Positions 1 to 11,124 are shown, counted from the stretch's first letter. The stretch is DNA of 64,000 bases from Trogon surrucura (GCA_020746105.1 CM036643.1:1506501-1570500), one strand, 5' to 3'. Numbers and translations: made by a program. The notes: generated by a model from the sequence alone, not told the origin.

Positions 1-1013
1 GCGGAAGGCAAGTCCCTGTGCAGCTCCAGTTCTTTACCAAGACAGAATCAGGGCATCTCATTAATTAGCCCGTCCCCAGAGCTCTGCTCTTTGGTACAGA
101 GTCCACAGAGATCGAGGCTGCTGCTGCTAAATAACTGGGTCACGCTGCATCCAAGCCCTCAGGGCTGCTGTGTGGGGACACAACCTGACGTACTCGGCCA
201 CTGGGCTCAACGCTCTTCTCAGGAATCCTCATTCCCCAGAGCTCCCGACAGCCCTAAAGCCCCCAAAATTTGGAGCAGGGTGCTCACAGAGGTCAGTACG
301 TTCGGGCTGCTCGAGGGTCCGGCGGAGACGGCGAGAACGTCCCCTCTCCCGGCGAAAAAGAGGAGCCAAGGCTCCGCACAGGAAAGCAGCTGTGCCCGAC
401 AACCAGGCCAAAAGATATGGGGATGGCCTTGGAGAAACATCCTGTTATTTTTGCCACATACCTCTCGCACAATGATTAGTTGTTGGATGAAAGGCCGCTC
501 ACAAAGGACGACACACCACGAGCCAGCTGGAGCCGTGGCTATCAACACAAGGACAAGCAGCGTGGCGGGAGGACTGGTGCTAGATTAGCCTGACAGATGG
601 TTTATCCCAGGCTGGCTTTGCCTTTTTTTTTCTTTTTTTTTTTTCATAAAATGCAAGAGCACAGAAGCAGCAATCTGTCAATCCCAAACCCTCCAAGAAA
701 GGGATTTCCACAAGTGCTAAGCCATGGTCTGGCTGCTGTTACTGCTCCTCTCCTCACACGTGGCTGCTCAGATCCCAGAGCCAGCGAGGAAACGCCGCCG
801 TCCTTGGGTCCTTGGGACGGGGCACGGCAGCGCCAGAGGAAGCGGCAGCTGAGGAGGAGGTGGAGCGCTTCACCCCTCGGAGCAGAAGGGCTGAGGGGCA
901 CTAACCCCACCGTCACCACAGAAACAGAGGGAAAAGCGGGAGCGAAGCAGCAAAACGCTTCCTTTCGCGTCGCGCTGTTCGGCATAAAGAAAAAACCCAG
1001 GGGCAGAACTCAC
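1..1013. other. PLEKHJ1 intron 3, no exon seen
   Basis: Intronic sequence between PLEKHJ1 exon 3 and the left edge. The open frames here are short and resemble nothing I recognise. The only notable element is a T-rich run at about 621-646 (interrupted poly-T), possibly the poly(A) tail of an old minus-strand retroposon. Confidence 0.6.
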
Positions 1014-4000
1014 TGATGGAGAAGACGTTCTCCTCCTCTTTGGTGATCCTGCAGTGCTCCAGCAGCAGGGCTCCGATGGGCTGGAAAAGACCCGGAGAGA
1101 AGGTTGAACCCGTGTCATCCATCAGAGCGCCCCGAACCCCCAGCGCGCACCCTTTGAAGCAAGTTCCATAACCCGGTGCTCTTTTTAAAGTCATTCAGTC
1201 TAATTGCATCAACGTTTCGCGTTCTTTTCACCGACCTTTTTGGGTCGGCGGAGATGCTTCGCGGTGCTGGTCTTACCCGCGACGCTCTGCAGGCGTCAGT
1301 GAAGTGTTAAACATTTCTACGCGCTCAGGTTCCTTCCTGCGAAGCGCGGAGAGCCAAGGAGTTGACCTCCTCGCTCAGGAAATCAAACGGAGACGAAACA
1401 TTTAACATGACTCTCGGAACAACTCGCACAGAGCTTTGTGAGGGCAGCCCTGATGCCTTGCAGGAGACTCAGGGCAGTGGGTGGGTCATAGAATTGTCAG
1501 GGTTGGAAGGGACCTTAAAGATCATCTAGTTCCAACCCCCCTGCAAGGGCAGGGACATCCCCCCCAACTCAAAGAGATGAACTCGAACAGGACAAACAGA
1601 CTGCGGGGACTGTCTGCTCCCCAGCGCGCCTCGAGCACGGACATGAGAACCACGGGGTGACACAAGCCACGAACAAAAGCAACCCACAAGCGAATTGGTT
1701 TGTCCAAGCTGAACGAAACGCGAGAGGCAAACGAGGCAGCGGGGAAGCTGCTGGAAAACCTGGGTTACCGGGGATTTCCGGCACAACGGTTCCACATTTG
1801 CACCCTCCACCCACCCGCTGAGCCATCCAAAACCACCATCTCCCTCCGTCCGAACAGACAGGAACGCTCACAAAGAAACACCAGAACAGGGAGCGGGGCA
1901 GAGCTGGGGGACGGCGCAGGAGACGTTCCGTGTCCCCAGAGCCTCGTCCTGCACCAGCGCCGGGGCCGAGCCCTCACGCCGACACGTTCCGGAGCGACCG
2001 CGCCGCGTCTCGCCCCACCCGGGGAACTGCGGCTCCAGCCCGGCAGTGCCGGGCGGCAGAAAGGAGAAAAGAGCATTTCTGGCAGACAGGGGCGCAGCCC
2101 TCACCGGGGTGAGATATTTACGATGGGCGAAGCCTAAAAATGCCACTAAAAGCGTTCCAGTTCCCTCGTCTGTGGCACCAGCACCTTTCTTCACACACGT
2201 GTTACTAACATGACTTTCACGTTTGCTCGCCAGCCAGGGAACCTTTACCAACAGTTATCAAGGGATCCATTAACCACCACTGGATCTCAGCAGTGGCAGA
2301 GCCAGAAACAGAACCCAGAGGTGCCAGCCCTCCTTGCTTTTCTTTCTAGACCCAGGCGGGGCTTCTGCACGCCCAGAACCGCCCCACCGCCAGGGTACGG
2401 CCACAAACGCTTCCCAGCAACAGCGAGCGTCGCACGCAAATAAAAATCCCGGCGTAAAAAAGGAGCGACGGATGCTAATTCTTTTCCCAGGAGAGCAAAA
2501 CATCAGCTTCCCCTCACGGTTCGGCCCAATAAGGCACCGTCCTACAAACAAACGTTGCAGACTCTGCCTTTCGCAATTCTGGGGCAACAGTTTTGTTTGA
2601 AAAATTCATTGCGAGCTCACAGGAGAAGCCCCTGGGTGCGGTGAGGTGGCCACGCCGCTTCTCACCCCCAGGGCTTTCCGAGGAGTTGATGGAGGAGGAA
2701 CCGTGGGCTCTGTCCGGGCTCTGGCAGCCGCTGGCCGGCCCGTGTGACAAAGCCCGCGCAGCCCAGTCACAGGAGAAGAAGAGAGGGAGGAAAACAAGCA
2801 ACAGCCCGAGCAGGTCTCCCACCTCCGCTTCGTCCGTCCGGAAGTAGAAGAGAAAGTTGACAACGAGCTTCACGAGGCGTTTCTTTAACACTGCAAAGGA
2901 GACAGTGTCAACTGAGGTGGGTGGAGGGGCTGGACCAGCCCCCTCTGCCCCTGCCAGCGCCCGACTCGACCAAACCGGGGGGAAGTTTGGGCTTTTGCTC
3001 CCAGGGCAGCTCCCGACACCCGGCAGGGTCCCCTCTGCTCCCACCCCGGGGCTGCCCTCGGCCGAGCCGCAGCCCTGAGGGGGCGATGGAGTCACCCGGC
3101 AGCTTCTGAGCATCTTCTGGGCACCTCGGCCCCCCGGGAGGGCTCCAAACCCCGGGGGAGCCCCCGCCCGGGGCTGGCCCCTCCGCGGGACCAACTGCGG
3201 CAGCTCCTCGGGGCCAGGGCAGGTTCTGGGGCTGGAGCGGCAGCGCTGGCTGGCCGGGGGTTGCAGCAGCGAATCCTTCCCCCCGCCCTCCTCCTCTTCC
3301 CAGCCCCCGGCCCCACCAGCCGCTGCTCCCCCCCCCCCACCCCGTTAGATCCCACCCCTGGTGCTCCCAGCCCCGGGCACCAGTCCTCCCAGTCCGCTCC
3401 CAGGCTGTTCCCAGTCAGCTCCCAGACCTCCCAGTCCACCCCCAGTCTGTTTCCAGTCAGCTATCAGTCCTCCCAGTCCACTTCGAGTCAGCTCCCAGTT
3501 CTCCCAGTCCACTCCCAGTCTGTTCCCAGTCCCTCCAGTCGGCTCCCAGTCTGTTCCCAGCCCTCCCAGTCCACTTCCAGTCAGCTTCCAGTTCTCCCAG
3601 TCCGCTCCCAGTCTGTTCCCAGTCCTCCCAGTCCACTTCCAGTCAGCTCCCAGTTCTCCCAGTCCGCTCCCAGTCTGTTCCCAGTCCTCCCAGTCCACTT
3701 CCAGTCAGCTCCCAGTTCTCCCAGTCAGCTCCCAGTCTGTTCCCAGTCCTCCCAGTCCACTTCCAGTCAGCTCCCAGTTCTCCCAGTCTGTTCCCAGTCC
3801 TCCCAGTCCACTTCCAGTCAGCTCCCAGTTCTCCCAGTCAGCTCCCAGTCTGTTCCCAGTCCTCCCAGTCCACTTCCAGTCAGCTCCCAGTTCTCCCAGT
3901 CTGTTCCCAGTCCTCCCAGTCCACTTCCAGTCAGCTCCCAGTTCTCCCAGTCAGCTCCCAGTCTGTTCCCAGTCCTCCCAGTCCACTTCCAGTCAGCTCC

Positions 4001-4307
4001 CAGTTCTCCCAGTCAGCTCCCAGTCTGTTCCCAGTCCTCCCAGTCCACTTCCAGTCAGCTCCCAGTTCTCCCAGTCCGCTCCCAGTCTGTTCCCAGTCCT
4101 CCCAGTCAGCTCCAGTTCTCCCAGTCCGCTCCCAGTCAGCTCCCGGTCCGCTCCCAACACGCCCGGGCCTGCCCTGCTCCCCCCGCATCCCCCCGCCCCG
4201 CGCCCCCTCTCACCGCTCCCCTTCTTGGGCACCCGCATGAGGATCTCGGCCGCCTTCTCGGCGGGCTGCCGGGCCAGGGACAGCAGCTCCCGCTCGTTGT
4301 ACCTCAT
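1..4307 (-). CDS. PLEKHJ1: PLEKHJ1, pleckstrin-homology domain protein (partial, coding exons 1-3)
   Basis: Small PH-domain protein (about 149 aa in human) thought to bind membranes or phosphoinositides. Three coding exons on the minus strand join in frame: 4307-4214 (ATG at 4307; MRYNERELLSL...VPKKGS), 2890-2823 (VLKKRLVKLVVNFLFYF..., the first PH beta strands) and 1080-1014 (PIGALLLEHCRITKEEE...FSIS). All junctions are GT-AG and the phases fit (1, 0, 1). They give the first 76 residues; the second half of the PH domain, residues about 77-149 of the family, is not found in bases 1-1013 and must lie left of the window. Identification rests on near-identity to the human protein as I remember it. 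Intron 1 holds a large minisatellite and intron 2 a CR1 fragment. The gene is divergent from SF3A2, as in human. Confidence 0.93.
1484..1567 (-). mobile_element. CR1 LINE 3'-end fragment
   Basis: The plus strand reads catagaattgtcagg, then ttggaagggaccttaaagat and ccaacccccctgc. This is the reverse complement of the conserved CR1 3' untranslated end. The copy is short (about 85 bp), 5' truncated, and sits in PLEKHJ1 intron 2. Confidence 0.85.
3379..4157. repeat. Minisatellite with higher-order structure in PLEKHJ1 intron 1
   Basis: About 780 bp built from 10-12 bp submotifs of the type cccagtccnct or cccagttct. These are arranged in larger units, seen most easily from the recurring gtctgttcccag landmark at 3611, 3673, 3735, 3786, 3848, 3899, 3961, 4023 and 4085. 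The intervals are 62, 62, 51, 62, 51, 62, 62 and 62 bp, so two unit lengths differing by one 11 bp submotif are mixed. The minus (PLEKHJ1 sense) strand carries GGG runs about every 10 nt. Long open frames on both strands are only a result of the stop-free repeat. Confidence 0.95.
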
Positions 4308-4469
4308 GGCCAGCGACCAGCGACCCCCGGCCCGGCCCGGCCCGGCCCCTCCCGCCGCTGCCGCCCCACGGCGGCCCCGCCCCGCCCCGCCCCGGAAGCG
4401 CTCCCTCCCGCCCCGGAAGCGGCTACCTCGCAAGCCGGAAGTGGCGCCCTGAGGCCGGGCCGCGCGCTC
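4308..4469. promoter_or_regulatory. Bidirectional CpG promoter of PLEKHJ1 and SF3A2, with SF3A2 5' UTR exon
   Basis: The roughly 160 bp between the PLEKHJ1 start codon and a good splice donor (gctcggg|taagg, GT at 4470-4471) is very rich in GC and CpG and has no TATA box. Three same-strand ETS-type sites (ccggaag) lie at 4390-4397, 4411-4418 and 4433-4441, as is common in divergent housekeeping promoters. I infer that the SF3A2 untranslated first exon ends at 4469 and splices to the exon beginning at 5189 (acceptor ttctccag). Transcription start sites are not visible directly. Confidence 0.7.
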
Positions 4470-4499
4470 GGGTAAGGGCCGAGGGCGCGTCGGGGCCTG

Positions 4500-5040
4500 G
4501 GGGGGCCCTGGGGGGGGGGGGCGGGGGGGGATCCCCGCGGGGGGAGCGGCCTCTGGGCCTCGCTAAGGGGCTGGGGGGGGGGCCTTGGCGCCGGCCGCGG
4601 GGTGTGTCGTGCTGGGGAGGGCCCTGGGCCCCGCTCAGGGTGCTCGGGAAGGGGCCGTCGGCCCTTGCTGCGGTGTTGGGGGCCCCTGGGGGCGGCTTTG
4701 ACCCCGCCTGGGGGGGGTTGTCCTTGCTGGGCAGCGTTTGAGGGGGCTTTGAGCTTCGCTGAGGGGCCGGGGGGGTTTGGGGGGGGGGGGTTGAGCCTTG
4801 TTGAGGGGCTGGAGGGCGCTTGGGGGGGGCTTCGTGGTTGCTGGGAAGCATCTGAGGGGGACTTTGAGCCTCGCTGGGGGCCTGGGGGGCGTTGGCGAGG
4901 GATTGACCCTGCCTGGAGGGCATTTGAGGGGGACTTATGCCCCTGCCAAGGGGCTGGGGGTCTCTGTGGCCTTCCTGTGAAGAAGGAGTGTTTGGTGGGG
5001 GGGGTGTGGGGGGGGCTCTGGCTCTCACCGAGAGTTTGGG
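4500..5040. repeat. Degenerate G-rich repeat in SF3A2 intron 1
   Basis: Poly-G runs (a 12-G block near 4511-4522) are followed by a decayed repeat with the recurring phrase tttgagcctcgctggggg (variants near 4699, 4750, 4790, 4863 and 4904, spaced about 40-70 bp). The plus strand, which is the SF3A2 sense strand, is strongly G-skewed. Confidence 0.75.
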
Positions 5041-5233
5041 GCTGGAAATCACATCGTGGGGACAAGTGTCCCAGCCCTGCTTTGCTGGGCTCATCCAAGT
5101 CCTTACTGATGGGTCAAAGTAGCCCCGCGAGCTCCAGGCTGGGAGACGTGGTACTGATCACTGACTTGGCTTTTCCTCGTTTCTCCAGAGTCTCTCTTCC
5201 TCCAGGAGTACCTGAAGCACAGAAACCTCCATC

Positions 5234-8200
5234 ATGGATTTCCAGCATCGTCCTGGAGGTAAAACCGGGAGCGGAGGCGTCGCCTCGGCCTCGGAAAGTA
5301 ACCGAGACCGCCGGGAGAGGCTCCGGCAGCTCGCCTTGGAAACCATCGACATCAACAAGGTGAACCGGGGGAAGGGCAGCCCTGGGGCTGTGGGGAGGAG
5401 TTTCGAACTTTGCCGAGAGATTTGGTGGGAGGGCGGGTGGGCTGGAATGAAACACTTGTTTCTGGTGATGTGGGAGTGGAAGAGGAGCCCTTTGGGGCCG
5501 AGCTGACCAGATTTGGGCCAGCGGGTGCGTGTTTGATATCACGCCCTTGTTTTCAGGCTTCTCGAGCCCGGGTTGAGTTTTGCTGTTCCTTGGCCGCAGC
5601 GGGGTCTGCTGTCAGTAACTAATAAAGCTGCTCTGGTTTCTCCCCATTTTCACCGTCCTGAGGCAGTGCTGCGCCCTTTAAAACCCCCAGACTCCGTTCT
5701 TGCAGCCCAGCGGTGTTTTGCTTATTCTCTTGTTTCACCATCTCTTTCCCGTGTAACTTTTTCAGTCGTTCTCTTCCTTAGGACCCTTATTTCATGAAAA
5801 ACCACCTGGGCTCCTACGAGTGCAAGCTTTGCCTCACGCTGCACAACAACGAGGTGAGCCTCGGCACCGACCGTTTTCGAGTGGCGCAACCTCCGAGCGC
5901 AGGGACCGGGCACGTGTGCGACCGCGGAGGAGGTGACGGGTGGGGGGTGGCTCTCGTGCGCTCAGCCTGACGCTTGGTGTCAGTTCAGCAGTTGAGAGCA
6001 ACGTGCAATTTTTGAGTAAGATTCCTCTGTGCTGAGCACTAAAATATCCTCGTCAACCCGTCTCTGCTTTGTGACAAGTCTCTTTCAGTGTGAAAACGCT
6101 CCTGTCTTCGTTTAACTTTCTTCTACCTTGTTTTTTCTTTTATTTCAGGGAAGTTACTTAGCGCATACCCAGGGCAAGAAGCACCAGACCAATTTGTAAG
6201 TCGTTCTCCGCCGTGGATTTCTCCTCCGGTACCGGCAGCACCGCAGGGTGATGCTTGTGGGCACCTGTAGATCGTGAGCGCAGCCGCGCGCTGGGCTCGG
6301 GTGCTCCCTCGCTGAGTTTGTTCTGTAGTGAGCAGGGGGTACGGACCGGGCTGACCCCTAAAAATGATGCTGAGGAGCTCCGTGTCGAGCTCGGGTTCAA
6401 AGCCAAATGTGGAATTTGTGAAGGAAGGGGGAGAAAGGGTTTTAAAAGCAAATGGTCAGAGTCCAGTTAAAAGGACGTGGGTGTGTGAGTACGGGCTGGG
6501 AGAGATTTGTGAGTTTTATTGTAAGGAATCGGGTTTGCTTTGGTTTTAAATGACTGGTTTGTGGGGTTTTTCCTTATCTCAAGAGGGAAGTCTTCTCAAA
6601 TCCCATCTGTGGAGAGGGCGCACCGAGGTCATCGCGGGGGTGGACAGGATAAGAGAGGGGACAGCCTTTGGGCAGGGGAAGGCACGGGTACAACCGGCCT
6701 CTCGGGGTGCACGTGGGAGAGAAGCGGCCGCTCTTCCTGCCGTGCTGTTTGTGCCGACGGGCCCGACGTTCCGCCACGAGGGACTCAAACCGCTCCCGGA
6801 GCGTCCTTTAGAAACTGAGGCCGCCGACCTTTTTCAATTTGCCATTTCTCAACCGAATCCAGGGCCCGGCGAGCTGCCAAGGAAGCTAAGGAAGCCCCCG
6901 CCCAGCCCGCGCCCGAAAAGGTCAAAGTGGAGGTGAAGAAATTTGTGAAAATCGGCCGACCGGGTTACAAAGGTGGGTCGGGAGAGGGGTCCGTGACCGC
7001 CGGAGCCTGCCCGAAGTGCAGCGCGGTGGGTGTGAATTATTAATTAGCCTTTTTAGCAGATCTGCCCATGAATAAGAGATGGGGCTTATCTCCTGGCGTC
7101 CTTCGTTGTTTCAATTACCCGTGGAAGATCTCCAGGTTGCTGGCAGCCCAGCCAGAACCGTTTTAATAATAGATCGGTGCTCCTCAGCCTTTCGGCTCCT
7201 GTTTGTCACGCAGGAGACGATGACATTGTTTCAGACTCTCCTTCTCTTTTCATTCGGTCGCAGCGCCTTTCGCCAACGCTCGTAAATCACTCCTTGCCCG
7301 TAGAGCTCAAGGTTTTTCTTCTGAACTCGTCGTTACTTTTGGTTTTCGCTACCCGACTTGGCTTCTTTATCTCCCGGCTTCGTTGGGCCGGTGCCCCGCG
7401 GCAGCTGAATTTCAGCAGAGGTTCAGTGAAAAAACAATGTGGCCTTTTGTTTGATAAATGGGAGGAGAACCTTGAGATACGTTGTTGGGAGCTTTATGCC
7501 TTTCCTAGGACAGAAATACCCTCGGTGTAACCCTGCTCTCTGATGTTCTGAGCTCCCTTGTTTGCTTTACAGTGACCAAACAGAGAGATCCCGAAACGGG
7601 CCAGCAGAGCCTTCTCTTCCAGGTAAGGGCACTGTTGAAGTTCTTGGTGTCTGGGTTATCCAAGGAAAAGTGCGGCGAAACAAGCAGTTCTTTGCAGGAT
7701 TCGTGAAATAAATAATTGGGTTTTTTTTAAAAAAAAAAGGCCTTACCTTGCTTGTCCTCTGCTGATTTAGTCAGGCAAGTCCGTGATCAGAGCTGTCAAA
7801 CTCTTTCAGAGCATCGTAGGATCGGAGAGTGTCAGGGGTTGGAAGGGACCTCTGGAGATCACCCAGTGCCACCCCCTGCCAGAGCAGGGTCACCCAGGGC
7901 AGCCCCACAGGAACGCGTCCAGGCGGGTTGGAAAGTCTCCAGAGCAGGAGACTCCACACCCTCTCTGGGCAGAGATTTTCAAGTCCCTCCATCATCCTCG
8001 TAGCTCTCCGTTGGACTCTACGAGTCCAACGGAGAGCTACGAGGATGATGGAGGGAGGAGGTCCCAAGGAGACTCCACACCCTCTCTGGGCACCTTGTCC
8101 TATTGCTGGGCACCACTGGGAAGAGCTTGTCCCCTTCCCCTTGACCCCCACCCCTCAGATATTTCTGCACTTCTGCACGTGGCCTTGAGTTTCCCGTTCG

Positions 8201-9876
8201 GAACCGATCTTTTGCTACGCTTTGTAGCCGAGGGGTTCGTTTTGTATGAAATGGGGAGCGAGAAGGGACGGTTTCCTTTTAACGCTGCCGTGACGCCCCG
8301 ACAGATCGATTACCCGGAGATCGCGGAGAGCATCATGCCTCGGCATCGGTTCATGTCGGCCTACGAGCAACGGATTGAGCCCCCCCGACAGGCGCTGGCA
8401 GTACCTGCTGATGGCGGCCGAGCCCTACGAGACCATCGCCTTCAAGGTAAGATTTGGGGTTCACCAAATGCTGGGAGAGTTCCCTTCCCATTCTTTCCAA
8501 GATGTTAACTCCTGGTAAATATTCATATAAACTGTTTTACCCTTCCGGGGGTTAATGGGTTGGAAAGGGGCGTCAGGAAGACGTGACTGGAAGTCATTAA
8601 ACCCCAACGAGAATTAGGAGGACTCTGGCACGAAAACTAGACCGAGTGCTGAGCTCTGGGGAGCCGCTGAATTCCCCGTGTCTGGCACAGAAAGGAGCCT
8701 TCTGGGCTTTGCTCCTCAGCTTTCGTGCAGATGTTGAGGGAGGGTTTTTTGCCAGCGCGCTTGTCCTTGACCGATAGGGAAGTAATTTAATTCTTTCCTG
8801 CCCCGTCTCTATCTAATAACATCCGAGACGAGCGCATCTCACAAAGGCCTGGAATAACTGCGCTTATCTCGCAGGCTTCGGGGCTAAAAGGGGCCGTTGA
8901 GCTGATCTGGTGGTGCTAATAATAGCTCCTTGTTCTTTTTTTTTTTGTCGTTGCAGGTGCCGAGCAGAGAAATCGACAAAGCAGAGGGCAAGTTTTGGAC
9001 CCACTGGAACAGGGAAACCAAACAGGTAGCTGCAGCGCTGGCTGACCTTTCCGGAGGGTTAAAGAAGAAACGGGAGGGCAGAGCGGCCTGGGGGGGAAAG
9101 TGGTGCAGGAAGAGTCCCAAAAATCTTCATTCCTTCAGCAAAGGCTCCTCCTGGTAGAAAGATGTCGTGGTGTGTGAGCTTGGTGAGAGGTTAACCAGGG
9201 AGGTAGAATCCTCGGTGCGGGAACGCGCAGCATCGCGCCCTCTCCGTGGCCGCGGTGAGCCCGCGGGGCAGGGGACAAACGTGCAGTAGGGGACAGCGAC
9301 CCCGTCACAGGTAGCCGAGCACCCGGACTGGGTCTCGGAGGAGTGGCAGTACTGGAAGCAGTGGTGCGAGCCAGGGATGCCGCCGGGGTGGGATGGCAGC
9401 CGCCATCTGGGAAGGGGGTGGGTCGGGAGAGATCCGAGCTGTTCCTGGAGGCAGAGAGCGTGGTCGGAGCAGCTCTGTGGCGTGACGGCACAAAGTCACC
9501 CTCCGGGTTAACTGAGTTTTTTTCGCTTTCCTCCTCTCCCCAGTTCTTCCTTCAATTCCACTTCAAGATGGAGAAGCCCCCGGCTCCCCCAAACCTCCCT
9601 CCGGGGCCGCCGACCGTGAAGCGGCCTCCTCCGCCCCCGCTGATGAACGGCCTGCCCCCGCGGCCGCCCCTGCCGGACTCCATGCCGCCGCCGCCGCCGG
9701 GAGGCATGACCCTGCCCCCCATGCCTCCCTCCGGACCGGTGCCGCCGCCTCCAGTGCCACCCCAGTTGCCACCAGCGCCCGGCGTGCCCCCGCCAGCTCC
9801 TCTGCCGCCCATGATGAGGCCGCCTCTCCCCACGGAGGGGCCGGGCACCATCCCCCCGCCGCCTCCCTCCAACTGA
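5234..9876 (+). CDS. SF3A2: SF3A2, splicing factor 3A subunit 2 (U2 snRNP)
   Basis: Core U2 snRNP protein (SAP62, yeast Prp11) needed for prespliceosome assembly in the nucleus. Coding exons: 5234-5359, 5782-5853, 6149-6195, 6863-6972, 7573-7622, 8305-8446, 8957-9025, 9544-9876. All are GT-AG and seven fit perfectly in phase. The protein starts MDFQHRPGGKTGSGG and has a matrin-type C2H2 zinc finger at C56, C59, H72 and H78 (YECKLC...HTQGKKH). The central domain includes IDYPEIAESIMPRHRFMSAY and is followed by a proline-rich tail. Exon 6 has 142 nt instead of 141: a 7-C run at 8380-8386 shifts the frame between EPP and the expected DRRWQY. The downstream exons are intact, so this is probably an assembly error. 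Corrected length is about 315 aa against 464 in human; the difference is the missing mammalian GVHPPAP repeats in the tail. Confidence 0.95.
7798..8165 (-). mobile_element. CR1 fragment rearranged by an inverted duplication
   Basis: In SF3A2 intron 5. The plus strand shows CR1 3'-end sequence in reverse orientation (ttggaagggacctctggaga, then gactccacaccctctctggg, and later ttgctgggcaccactgggaa). The copy is interrupted by the 35 bp inverted repeat at 7984-8056. The phrase gactccacaccctctctggg occurs twice, once on each side (about 7949 and 8072). Confidence 0.88.
7984..8056. repeat. Perfect 35 bp inverted repeat with 3 nt spacer
   Basis: The left arm 7984-8018 (tccctccatc...gttggactc) is the exact reverse complement of the right arm 8022-8056 (gagtccaacg...gatggaggga). 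The spacer is tac at 8019-8021. It can form a long hairpin in the SF3A2 pre-mRNA or a cruciform in DNA. Confidence 0.97.
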
Positions 9877-10002
9877 AGCCCCTCCTGGACTCGGTCCCCC
9901 CGGACTCCTCTAGCTCGTACGTTTTTATACGCCAACCTCCCTTGAACCAGAGAATTGTTTGTGTTTTGTAGGCCCGTGAACTTCACCAAGTCCTGTAGGT
10001 TC

Positions 10003-10008
10003 ATTAAA
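10003..10008 (+). terminator. Poly(A) signal for SF3A2
   Basis: ATTAAA lies 127 bp after the SF3A2 stop codon and is followed by a T-rich stretch (gttttcagttttccttt). It is the nearest good cleavage signal, and the short 3' UTR fits the compact spacing to AMH. Confidence 0.6.
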
Positions 10009-10009
10009 A

Positions 10010-11124
10010 GGTTTTCAGTTTTCCTTTCCCGACGTTTTCCCGTGTCCTGGTTAAAGATGTTGCCGTGCGCTCACTTTCTTCAGCCTTTAGGGATAGAAAA
10101 TGTTCCCAGTCCGGTTACACGTTGGAAATTTTCCAGAGGGGGGACAGAGAGCTGGAAATCTCTCGGACCTCACCTTCTTCTGACTGTAGAGCCGCATCAG
10201 CCTCAGTTCAGCTGCGCTGCCCTGTCGTAGTGCCACCTCTTTCTTTCTCAAAAGGAGTTAGCAAAGCCACAGCGATGCTAAATCTTAGTTTATTATTATA
10301 AATCATTAGTGTTGCCTGTGCTGCAACAAGCAAAAAGTTGGGAGATTCTCCTCTCTGTCCCTCCCTCACGTGTCCCTCACGTGCTGCGGCCGGAGCCCGA
10401 TCTGCAAACGGCAAAGTCTTCTGGAAGCCCAGGGTAGGGTCTGAGCGTATGTTGGTGCTTTTTCGCGAGCGCTTTACCCCTGCAGCAAGAGCTGCCTTGG
10501 GTGGGGGGGGCTGTTTCTCTGGAGGGATTTAGGTAGGCAGCGTTGGTAATTCCAAGTGTTACGGTGAGCACTGACACCTCAGAGGGAGAAGTCCGTACAA
10601 CGTGTGTGTTGTGAGACTTTGGAAGTGTCCCAAGTCGCCAGGCTGCTGCTGCCCCCCGGGAGCTTCTCCTTCACAGGCTGAAGCCCCCCGGGCACAGGTG
10701 CCAGGCTCAGGAGCCCAGCAGGGTGGCCCCTCCGTGCTGCAGGTGCCAGCCGAGGAGGGGAGGCTCTCAGCGGGGAGAGGAGAACGCTTTCCATTCATTC
10801 ACTTAGTTTCTGCCCCGTTATCTCTCTGTATCTCCCTCCTCCCAGTCTGGCCAGTTCCTCCCGCCTGGTGTTTCACTGCGGAGGCGAATAGTACGTGCCA
10901 GTCCCCCTGAAGATCCAAGTCTAGACGCGCATCCTCCTTTAGAAAACATCTGAAGTCAAGGACGTGCATCCCTACGAGAAAGGGAAACAGCCTGAATTCT
11001 TTTTGTTAATGTTTCCAACACTAGATGCAAAACCCAAAATAGAACAAAAAAGTTTCTGTGAAACATCCCTCCCTCCTCTCTAGCCCCACGGCCTCTGAGT
11101 TTCTCGAGGGAGGTGTGTTGTGCG
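10010..11124. other. SF3A2-AMH intergenic region
   Basis: About 1.1 kb between the SF3A2 poly(A) signal and the AMH core promoter. No coding similarity or recognisable repeat was seen. It probably holds the upstream part of the AMH promoter, as the same close arrangement does in mammals. Confidence 0.55.

Noticed and set aside
3379-4157. CRISPR-like regularly spaced repeat
   Set aside because: There are no unique spacers; the sequence is repeat throughout and lies in a eukaryotic intron.
3261-4475. Overlapping 404 and 363 codon open frames rich in Ser-Gln-Pro
   Set aside because: They are read-through of the minisatellite, whose units lack stop codons. Several frames on both strands are open and there is no start context, splice evidence or protein family.
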